From Caldifarciminota bacterium (GTDB lineage: Bacteria > Hydrothermota > Hydrothermia > B15-G9 > DRBW01), in contig DRBW01000167.1 of the NCBI GenBank assembly GCA_011042705.1, positions 1 through 11,832 on the forward strand: 11,832 nt of DNA. Direction: 5' to 3'. Position numbers and translations under genes: made by a program. Each line of letters begins with the position of its first letter. Within the stretch, counting starts at the first letter, position 1. Positions 6,583 to 11,832 of this stretch are shown here, in pieces. The notes under the pieces were generated by a model. That model ran no database searches, had not been told where the DNA came from, and saw nothing but the letters and a program-made list of their open reading frames with translations.

Positions 6583-6616
6583 TGCTCAGTAATATGGGAG
6601 AAAATGGCAATTTGCG

Positions 6617-7510
6617 ATGAAGGGGCGACTTAAAACTTACTGGACAGAAAGGAAGGACCTGGTGGATAGGGCTCTGGATGCTCTCCTTCCCGGGGAATCC
6701 GAGTTTCCACAGGTACTACACAGGGCAATGCGGTACACTCTTTTCGCCGGGGGGAAAAGGCTCAGGCCCATCCTCGCCATAACCGGATACGAGATAGCCG
6801 GGGGAAAAGATGTTTCCGAGGTTCTTCCATTCGCCGCCGCCCTCGAGCTGATACATACCTTTTCCCTCATCCACGATGACCTTCCGGCCATGGACGATGA
6901 CGACATGAGGAGGGGCAAGCCTTCGAGCCACAAGGTATTCGGTGAAGGGCTTGCTATCCTGGCCGGCGATGCCCTTTTCTCTCATGCCTTCAGCCTGATA
7001 GCGGAGGCTGATGCCCCCGCCGATGTGAAGATAGCGGTCATTCGTGAGATCTCCAGGGCTACGGGGCCCGAGGGCCTAACGGGCGGTCAGGTGCTCGACC
7101 TCATATCCGAGGGCGCAGAGCCCACCGAGGGCCTCGTCATGGATATCCACAGGAGGAAGACGGCGGCCCTGATTTCCTGTTCCCTCGCTGTGGGAGGGAT
7201 CGTCGGCGGGGCAGGGGAGGACCTCCTTTCGGCTCTGAGGGAGATCGGCACCGAGCTCGGGCTCATCTTTCAGGTGGTCGACGACATCCTGGACGAGATC
7301 GGCGAGAAGGACAAAATGGGAAAAGGTGTCAGGAAAGATCTGGAGAGAGGTAAATGCACTTACGTGAGGTTAAAAGGGGTTGAAGCTGCCCTTTCCGATG
7401 CGAGGGCGATGAGGGATCGGGTCAAGGAACTCGTCAGAGAGAAGATCGGGGAGGAGAAAGGCTGGGTTCTCATGGATCTCGCCGACTACATAGTGGAGAG
7501 GAGCGAATGA
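6617..7510 (+). CDS. ispA: Polyprenyl diphosphate synthase, farnesyl-type (IspA family)
   Basis: Cytosolic enzyme that condenses isopentenyl diphosphate with allylic diphosphates to make farnesyl (possibly geranylgeranyl) diphosphate, the precursor of undecaprenyl carriers and quinone tails. At 297 residues it matches bacterial IspA. Visible motifs are GGKRLRP (residues 45-51), which binds diphosphate; the first Asp-rich motif DDLPAMDDDD (87-96) with the bacterial two-residue insert; GGQVLDL (156-162); and the second Asp-rich motif VVDDILDEIG (220-229), followed by KCTYV. The residue five before the first Asp is Phe82. An aromatic at this spot usually limits the product to C15, so FPP is favoured. 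The nearest ribosome-like sequence, GGGAG at 6596-6600, is unusually far (16 bases) from this ATG, and no in-frame alternative start exists. It is the first gene of a five-gene operon. Confidence 0.9.
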   Translation: MKGRLKTYWTERKDLVDRALDALLPGESEFPQVLHRAMRYTLFAGGKRLRPILAITGYEIAGGKDVSEVLPFAAALELIHTFSLIHDDLPAMDDDDMRRGKPSSHKVFGEGLAILAGDALFSHAFSLIAEADAPADVKIAVIREISRATGPEGLTGGQVLDLISEGAEPTEGLVMDIHRRKTAALISCSLAVGGIVGGAGEDLLSALREIGTELGLIFQVVDDILDEIGEKDKMGKGVRKDLERGKCTYVRLKGVEAALSDARAMRDRVKELVREKIGEEKGWVLMDLADYIVERSE

Positions 7511-7953
7511 CGGGTTTCAGCGGCATTTTCGTCAACAGGGTTCTCTGGGTTCCCGCTCTCACGGGCATTCTCGCTCAGCTTTTCAAGTTCTTCCTGTATT
7601 ACCTGAGGGATGGGAGGGCTGACGTGAGGTGGCTTATCAGGACGGGAGGCATGCCGAGCTCCCATTCGGCGACGGTCATGGCTCTTTCAACGATGGTAGG
7701 TCTCAAAGAGGGCTTTAGCTCGGCCATCTTCGGCGTGACCCTGATAATGAGCTTTATAATTATGTACGACGCGGCCGGAGTGAGAAGGGCTGCCGGGAAG
7801 CAAGCAGAGGTTATTAACAGGATGATCGATGAGCTTCAGATCGAGCACAGAATAAGGGATGAGAGGCTGAGAGAACTTCTGGGACACACTCCCCTCGAGG
7901 TTTTCGTCGGCGCCTTTATGGGTGTGGCCATAGCGCTTCTCATAGGAGTTTGA
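7507..7953 (+). CDS. DUF212 / divergent PAP2-family membrane protein (YuiD-like)
   Basis: This 148-residue, mostly hydrophobic inner-membrane protein belongs to the family related to acid phosphatase and vanadium haloperoxidase. It has the full family pattern: GGMPSSHSA (residues 47-55), MYDAAGVRRAAGKQAEVIN (86-104) and LLGHTPLEVFVGA (124-136). The SSHS and GHTP histidines correspond to the phosphatase-type catalytic region, but the substrate is not established for this family. Membrane segments are likely at about 12-32, 55-90 and 128-147. It starts on an ATGA overlap with the prenyl synthase stop, so the two are translationally linked. A role on a prenyl or lipid phosphate would fit that link, but this is inference only. 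Confidence 0.88.
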   Translation: MTGFSGIFVNRVLWVPALTGILAQLFKFFLYYLRDGRADVRWLIRTGGMPSSHSATVMALSTMVGLKEGFSSAIFGVTLIMSFIIMYDAAGVRRAAGKQAEVINRMIDELQIEHRIRDERLRELLGHTPLEVFVGAFMGVAIALLIGV

Positions 7954-7954
7954 G

Positions 7955-8587
7955 GTGGGAGACTACCTCACGCAGATTATCATACTCACTCCAGTTATCC
8001 TGCTCGCCCTGACGGTACACGAATACGCCCACGGATGGGTCGCTTATAAGTTTGGCGATCCCACTGCTAAGCTTGCGGGAAGGTTGACCCTTAATCCCCT
8101 GAAGCACATAGACCCCCTGGGCCTCATCATGCTCTATGTCATAAGGATCGGATGGGCAAGACCCGTGCCGGTAAATCCCAACTACCTGAGGAGAAGGGAG
8201 GATATCGTGTTTGTAGCCCTGGCAGGGCCCATGTCCAATTTTCTGCTTGCGATAGGTTCGGCGCTTCTGATGAGGTTCGTGCCCAGCGGTTTTCTCCCCG
8301 CTGCTTTTGCGGGTTCCCTCAGATCCCTTCTTTTCTCCATGGTTTTCATAAATTTGATCCTGGCCTTTTTTAATTTGCTTCCCATACCCCCTCTTGATGG
8401 GTGGAGGATAGTCACCGGTTTCGCAAGGCCGAGTTATACCCTCTACAACATCGAGAGGATGGGGCCGATTTTTATTCTCGTACTTATTCTCCTGCCGAGG
8501 CTTGTGGGAATCGATCCCCTTTCGATTTACCTTAAGGGAATGTTGTCGCTTTCTTCTAAAATCCTTTTCGGCGTACTTGGAGGATAG
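7955..8587 (+). CDS. Site-2-protease-like M50 membrane metalloprotease
   Basis: Zinc protease of the rhomboid-independent, intramembrane M50 type (YwhC/Rv-style short form). It has 210 residues and several membrane helices. The zinc motif HEYAH (His22, Glu23, His26) lies near the end of the first helix. The third ligand region is NLLPIPPLDG (residues 140-149) with Asp148. Between them are the family blocks GRLTLNPLKHIDPLG and ALAGPMSNFLLA. There is no PDZ domain, so it is not an RseP-type enzyme. The start is GTG at 7955, one base after the previous stop, with GGAG at 7945-7948 spaced six bases. The substrate is unknown. Short M50 proteins are widespread and often stand beside unrelated housekeeping genes, so the operon position does not give its target. 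Confidence 0.9.
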   Translation: MGDYLTQIIILTPVILLALTVHEYAHGWVAYKFGDPTAKLAGRLTLNPLKHIDPLGLIMLYVIRIGWARPVPVNPNYLRRREDIVFVALAGPMSNFLLAIGSALLMRFVPSGFLPAAFAGSLRSLLFSMVFINLILAFFNLLPIPPLDGWRIVTGFARPSYTLYNIERMGPIFILVLILLPRLVGIDPLSIYLKGMLSLSSKILFGVLGG

Positions 8588-8593
8588 AATCAT

Positions 8594-8600
8594 AAGGAGG
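8594..8600 (+). promoter_or_regulatory. Consensus ribosome-binding site of fabH
   Basis: AAGGAGG is followed by five A residues and then the ATG at 8606. It is the strongest site inside this operon and suggests fabH is translated independently of the gene before it. The 18 bases between the two genes hold no promoter or terminator. Confidence 0.75.
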
Positions 8601-8605
8601 AAAAA

Positions 8606-9589
8606 ATGGGAGTCAGGATAATCGGAATAGGCCACTATGTCCCTGACAGGGTGGTCACCAACCACGACCTCGAAAAGATAATGGATACATCGGACGAATG
8701 GATTGTCACCAGGACAGGCATAAGGGAAAGGCGATATGCATCGCCTGATCAGGCTAATTCGGACCTCTCCTATGAGGCCGCCAGGGTTGCCCTGTCCAGA
8801 GCCGGGGTCCAGCCCCAGGACCTCGACATAATCATCGTGGCAACGGTCACCCCCGACATGAGTTTTCCTTCCACGGCCTGCCTCGTTCAGGCGAAACTCG
8901 GGATAAGGGAGAGACCCTGTTTCGACATGGAAGCTGCGTGTCCTGGCTTTTTGTATGGCCTCGAGTTAATGAGAGGCCTTCTTTCCCTCGGCGATACTTA
9001 CAGGACAGGGTTGCTCATCGGGACAGAGGTGCTCACCAGGATATTGGATCCCCTCGACAGAAATACTGCCGTCCTCTTCGGAGACGGCTCCGGGGCTGCG
9101 GTGCTCGTGAAGGACGACAGCGAGTTCGGCATAATATCTACTTATCTCGGCGGAGACGGCGAACTGGGCAACCTCCTTTATCTTCCTGCGGGCGGTTCGA
9201 GGATGCCCACGTCGGAGGAAACGGTCAGGAACAGACAGCATTACATCAAGATGAAGGGGAGAGAGGTATTCAGACACGCGGTTCAGTGGATGCAGCAGTC
9301 GGCTTTCATAGTTCTTGAAAAGGCTGGAATGAAGCCCGAGGATATTACCTGGCTTGTCCCCCATCAGGCTAACATAAGAATCATCGATTCCACGAGGGAG
9401 AGGCTGGGCCTTCCTCCCGAAAAGGTCTATGTGAACATTGATAAGTACGGAAACACGAGCGCTGCTTCGATTCCCATCGCCCTTTCGGAGATGCACGAAA
9501 AGGGCCTTCTCAAGAAGGGCGACATAGTGCTTCTGGTATCCTTCGGAGCCGGCTTCACGTGGGGCGCAGTTCTGATGAGGTGGGGATGA
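8606..9589 (+). CDS. fabH: Beta-ketoacyl-ACP synthase III
   Basis: Starts fatty-acid synthesis by condensing an acyl-CoA (acetyl or branched) with malonyl-ACP in the cytosol. The 327-residue length is typical. The catalytic triad is complete: Cys112 in EAACPGF, His253 in PHQANIRI and Asn283 in YGNTSAASIP. Cys112 has the same number as in E. coli FabH. Trp32 of the CoA-binding DEWI segment is also present, followed by RTGIRERR. The C-terminus has GAGFTWGAVLMRWG, the usual end. No plsX or acpP is adjacent, unlike the common fab cluster. The stop overlaps the next start as ATGA. Primer preference (acetyl against branched-chain) cannot be judged from the motifs. Confidence 0.95.
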   Translation: MGVRIIGIGHYVPDRVVTNHDLEKIMDTSDEWIVTRTGIRERRYASPDQANSDLSYEAARVALSRAGVQPQDLDIIIVATVTPDMSFPSTACLVQAKLGIRERPCFDMEAACPGFLYGLELMRGLLSLGDTYRTGLLIGTEVLTRILDPLDRNTAVLFGDGSGAAVLVKDDSEFGIISTYLGGDGELGNLLYLPAGGSRMPTSEETVRNRQHYIKMKGREVFRHAVQWMQQSAFIVLEKAGMKPEDITWLVPHQANIRIIDSTRERLGLPPEKVYVNIDKYGNTSAASIPIALSEMHEKGLLKKGDIVLLVSFGAGFTWGAVLMRWG

Positions 9590-10386
9590 TGGACCTGAGC
9601 CCTTATCTCGAGGCGGCAAAAAGGGCTGCCCTCCTCGGCGGGGCGGTGCTGAAAGAGCACTTCGGAAAGATAAAGAGGAAAGATGTGGGCCAGAAGGCCC
9701 TGAATGACTTTGTCACCTACGTGGACAGGCTCTCAGAGGAGACGATAAAGGCCTTTTTGAGGGACAGGTTTCCCTGCTCATCCTTCCTGGCAGAGGAATC
9801 GGGCTCATCGGGCAATGGAGTTCTCCTGTGGATTATAGACCCTCTTGACGGCACGACGAATTACATCCACGCCTTTCCCTTTTTCTCGGTGTCGATATCG
9901 CTCATGAAAGCGGGCGAAATCCTGGTAGGAGTTATCTACGATCCCCTGAGGGACGACCTTTTCACAGCCCTCAAGGGCGGTGGTGCCTTCAAGAACGACA
10001 GGCGGATCCATGTGAACCCTTCCCGGGAGCTGGGGGAGATAATGCTCGCAACGGGTTTTCCCTTCAGAGCCAGGGAAAAAATAACCCCCTATCTCGATGC
10101 CTTCAGGGAGTTGTTTCTCAAGACACTGGGAATAAGGAGGGCTGGCTCCGCGGCCCTTGACCTCGCCTATGTCGCTGCCGGAACTTTCGGGGGCTTTTTC
10201 GAAATAGGCCTTTCCACCTGGGATATAGCAGCTGGCTGCCTCCTCGTCAGGGAGGCGGGCGGCGTTATCACCGACTTTCAAGGAGGTGATGATTATCTCC
10301 GCACCGGAAACGTTGTTGCTGCGAATCCTCACGTTCACGCGGAGATATTGAAGGCAGTTAAGCGCTATTTTCCCGATATGCGCTGA
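9586..10386 (+). CDS. Inositol monophosphatase-family phosphatase (SuhB-like)
   Basis: Mg-dependent, lithium-sensitive-type sugar phosphatase. From the ATG at 9586 it has 266 residues, normal for SuhB/IMPase. The metal-site motifs are all present: DFVTYVD (residues 41-47), AEESG (69-73), DPLDGTTNY (85-93) and STWDIAAG (210-217). An upstream ATG at 9559 would add nine residues inside fabH. GAGG at 9577-9580 and the ATGA overlap with the fabH stop both favour 9586 (or 9589). Substrates could be inositol-1-phosphate or another sugar phosphate. Some thermophile enzymes of this family also act as fructose-1,6-bisphosphatase, which cannot be separated here. A perfect anti-Shine-Dalgarno complement lies inside the gene at 10280-10290. 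It is the last gene of the operon and converges on the minus-strand gene after 13 bases. Confidence 0.92.
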   Translation: MMDLSPYLEAAKRAALLGGAVLKEHFGKIKRKDVGQKALNDFVTYVDRLSEETIKAFLRDRFPCSSFLAEESGSSGNGVLLWIIDPLDGTTNYIHAFPFFSVSISLMKAGEILVGVIYDPLRDDLFTALKGGGAFKNDRRIHVNPSRELGEIMLATGFPFRAREKITPYLDAFRELFLKTLGIRRAGSAALDLAYVAAGTFGGFFEIGLSTWDIAAGCLLVREAGGVITDFQGGDDYLRTGNVVAANPHVHAEILKAVKRYFPDMR

Positions 10387-10399
10387 GATCTCCTCGCCT

Positions 10400-11512
10400 T
10401 TAACGGATAAGAAGGAACCTCGTACCGGCTTTCCTGTGGCCGTCGTTTTTGAGCAGGGCGAAGTAGATGCCGCTTCTCAGTTTTGAGGCATCCCAGCTTA
10501 TGGTGTGTTCGCCTCTTCCGAAACAGGCTGAGGCTATTTTCTCTATCGACCTCCCACTGGCGTCGTAGAGGATCAGTTCCACGGCGCTTCCTTTGCTCAG
10601 ATTAAAGGAAAAAGTGAGGTTTCTGCCTTTCCTGGTGACCGTTAGCACGTCCTGTTCATCGGCGGATGCGGATTCGGAGATCAGGGTAGGGGGAGGAGTC
10701 ACGTAGAGCACCGCCATTATGTGGTCCCAGGGTATCATCACGTTGCGGTGGGTAGAAGGCCAGTTGTCGTGGACTATGGCATAAATGGAATCGTTATTCA
10801 TGGCATAGCCTACACCTGTGGTCGCATGGCCTATGTCATAACCCCACTGCTCCTCGGGGTTGGTGGAGTAGCTGACGCTATCGCCCCATGAGTAAATGTA
10901 AACGGTCTCGGGGGGGGTGGAGTAAATGGTGTCGATGAAATAGTTTCCGGAGTAGATCGGGTTCCAGAAGTTGAAGTCGATCTTGTCGGGAAGCCCTGCG
11001 CCTATCGCCTGAATGTGATTCCCGAAAACGCCGGCGTAATCGGTGGAGACGATCCAGCCCAGATGTCCCACCTTCCAGTTTGGAGGCATGGGGTCTCCGG
11101 GGCAGAACTGGTTTGCCGCATTCCAGGCGATATATTCCTCGAGTCCTGTGTCCTGGTCGGAGACAAAGGTTCCCGGCGTTGGAAAGGCCATGTTATTTGT
11201 CCTGCAGTTACTTCCCATGCCGTTCGTTCCCATGAAATAACCTATCAGATCGGCAGTGTTTGATCCCGTGGGGTAGACGCTGGCATCGTTCGGATTTACA
11301 AGACCCGTAGCATGTTGAGAATTCATCACGTTCTGCCAGTAATCGAGGATGTTCAGCGCGGCCACAGGGGCGCAATAATTTGTGGAATTGGAGGCGGGCG
11401 GCTGGTTCCAGTCTGGCACACCGCCTATAACTCTGTATATTCCAGGGGGCTGAACCTGACCGGCTCCGAGGAGCCCTGCCGTTAACATAAGGGGGAGAAA
11501 GATTTTACTCAT
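10400..11512 (-). CDS. Secreted C39/papain-like cysteine peptidase-type protein with C-terminal sorting-type domain
   Basis: This 370-residue exported protein has a signal peptide at about residues 1-18 (MSKIFLPLMLTAGLLGAG). The following domain has a papain/C39-like order: Cys47 in NYCAPVAALNILDYW, His229 in GHATTGVGY, and Asp249/Asn250 in VHDNW. This matches the Cys-His-Asn/Asp layout of C39-like and related peptidases. The Asn/Trp/Tyr-rich insert between them (about 60-220) is unassigned. Residues about 288-370 resemble the type IX (Por) sorting or FlgD-like domain: LILYDASGRSIEKI, GRGEHTISWDASKLRSGIYF, ending in FLLIR. The start has AGGAGGT at 11517-11523, five to six bases upstream. It stands alone on its strand, with its own promoter. 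Peptidase activity is inferred; it could be a non-catalytic relative. Confidence 0.72.
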   Translation of the reverse strand: MSKIFLPLMLTAGLLGAGQVQPPGIYRVIGGVPDWNQPPASNSTNYCAPVAALNILDYWQNVMNSQHATGLVNPNDASVYPTGSNTADLIGYFMGTNGMGSNCRTNNMAFPTPGTFVSDQDTGLEEYIAWNAANQFCPGDPMPPNWKVGHLGWIVSTDYAGVFGNHIQAIGAGLPDKIDFNFWNPIYSGNYFIDTIYSTPPETVYIYSWGDSVSYSTNPEEQWGYDIGHATTGVGYAMNNDSIYAIVHDNWPSTHRNVMIPWDHIMAVLYVTPPPTLISESASADEQDVLTVTRKGRNLTFSFNLSKGSAVELILYDASGRSIEKIASACFGRGEHTISWDASKLRSGIYFALLKNDGHRKAGTRFLLIR

Positions 11513-11544
11513 AACGACCTCCTCGAGGGAACTCCCTCATTCTC

Positions 11545-11573
11545 AAGATAATAGGCTCATGACCTTTTGTCAA
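11545..11573 (-). promoter_or_regulatory. Predicted sigma70-type promoter of the C39-like gene
   Basis: On the minus strand, TTGACA (complement of 11568-11573) is a perfect -35 box. TATCTT (complement of 11545-11550) lies exactly 17 bases downstream as the -10. Transcription would start near 11538, about 26 bases before the start codon, with the ribosome site between them. Confidence 0.65.
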
Positions 11574-11608
11574 GAGATGAAAAATCGCATTGTATTCAGG
11601 TGAAAAAC

Positions 11609-11637
11609 TTTAAAAGGGTTAACCTCTACATTAAAAT
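11609..11637 (+). promoter_or_regulatory. Weak candidate promoter for the transketolase gene
   Basis: TTTAAA (11609-11614) and TAAAAT (11632-11637) are 17 bases apart. The -10 is good, but the -35 matches consensus at only four of six bases. The predicted start would fall almost on the ribosome site at 11646-11652, leaving nearly no leader, so this is a tentative call. Confidence 0.3.
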
Positions 11638-11659
11638 AAGAAGCCAAGGAGGTCAGTCT

Positions 11660-11832
11660 ATGGCGCGTTTTGTCAAGGAAAAACTGGAAAGCAGCGATAT
11701 TGAAAAGCTCAAAGAACTGGAAAGGCTTGCGAGGGGTGACATTCTAAAGATGACGACCCTTGCCAGATCGGGGCATCCCGGCGGTGCCCTTTCTTCCCTC
11801 GATATTTTCCTCATCCTGTATTCCTTTGCCAA
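11660..11832 (+). CDS. Transketolase, N-terminal part (cut by window edge)
   Basis: An ATG at 11660 follows AAGGAGGT (11646-11653) with ideal spacing, and the frame stays open to the window end (57 codons). The translation begins MARFVKEKLESSDIEKL and contains TLARSGHPGGALSSLDIFLI, the signature SGHPGGxLSSxDI of the thiamine-diphosphate-binding N-terminal domain of transketolase, at residues 34-53. Transketolase moves two-carbon units in the pentose phosphate pathway. The gene could encode the full enzyme or only the N-terminal subunit of a split type; the window does not show which. It runs divergently from the C39-like gene, with 147 bases between them. Confidence 0.88.
   Translation, partial: MARFVKEKLESSDIEKLKELERLARGDILKMTTLARSGHPGGALSSLDIFLILYSFA

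Noticed and set aside
6404..6608. Nine-base inverted match GCCATTTTC / GAAAATGGC, about 190 bases apart
   Set aside because: A nine-base match at this distance is expected by chance in an A/T-rich gap, and the arms do not extend.
6344..6610. An 88-codon minus-strand open frame and a 69-codon plus-strand open frame in the 6358-6616 gap
   Set aside because: Neither has a ribosome site, and the minus-strand one needs a TTG start. It also overlaps the strong plus-strand promoter, and the compositions are not family-like.
7940..8665. A 241-codon open frame on the minus strand across the M50 gene and the start of fabH
   Set aside because: It covers two well-supported plus-strand genes with intact catalytic motifs, and its Lys/Arg/His-rich translation looks like an antisense shadow.
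1..11832. CRISPR arrays, tRNA or rRNA genes, insertion sequences, phage genes
   Set aside because: No regularly spaced repeats, tRNA-like cloverleaf ends, transposase-like frames or terminal inverted repeats were seen; nearly all of the sequence is covered by housekeeping or envelope genes.

Overview
The window is bacterial, from a Gram-negative lineage. It carries ExbB/ExbD/TonB-type inner-membrane energising proteins, exported proteins with FlgD-like or type IX-like C-terminal folds, and strong AAGGAGG ribosome sites. Arginine is often encoded by AGG, and genes are packed with 4-base ATGA overlaps. The C-terminal fold of the secreted C39-like protein, together with the very large TPR protein, suggests the FCB superphylum or a related candidate phylum (a WOR-3/TA06-like lineage is a guess). 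Nothing here fixes the taxonomy.

Region 1 (1-250) holds the probable tail of an upstream gene, then a leader with a good sigma70-type promoter (TTGAAA, 17 bases, TATAAA).

Region 2 (251-6357) is one tight operon of six genes: a 940-residue TPR protein, a TolQ/ExbB channel protein, two consecutive TolR/ExbD proteins, a TonB/TolA-like protein, and a periplasmic protein that I read as an FlgD-like Ig domain followed by a divergent OmpA/Pal-like domain. Taken together this looks like a remodelled Tol-Pal or Agl-type envelope motor. The channel and first TolR look competent. The second TolR has Gly where the proton-carrying Asp should be. The TonB-like arm keeps the SxxxH membrane motif. The last protein could be the cell-wall or outer-membrane anchor, and the TPR protein could be a giant CpoB-like scaffold. 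No TolB propeller is present.

Region 3 (6358-6616) is intergenic and carries the best promoter of the window (TTGACC, 17 bases, TAAAAT), with a small palindrome just upstream.

Region 4 (6617-10386) is a five-gene operon: a farnesyl-diphosphate-type prenyl synthase, a DUF212/divergent PAP2 membrane protein, a site-2-protease-like M50 metalloprotease, FabH, and an inositol-monophosphatase-family enzyme. Isoprenoid and fatty-acid initiation genes sit together with a membrane protease.

Region 5 (10400-11512, minus strand) is a convergent gene for a secreted C39/papain-like protein with a C-terminal sorting-type domain, with its own consensus promoter.

Region 6 (11660-11832) is the start of a transketolase gene, cut by the window edge.
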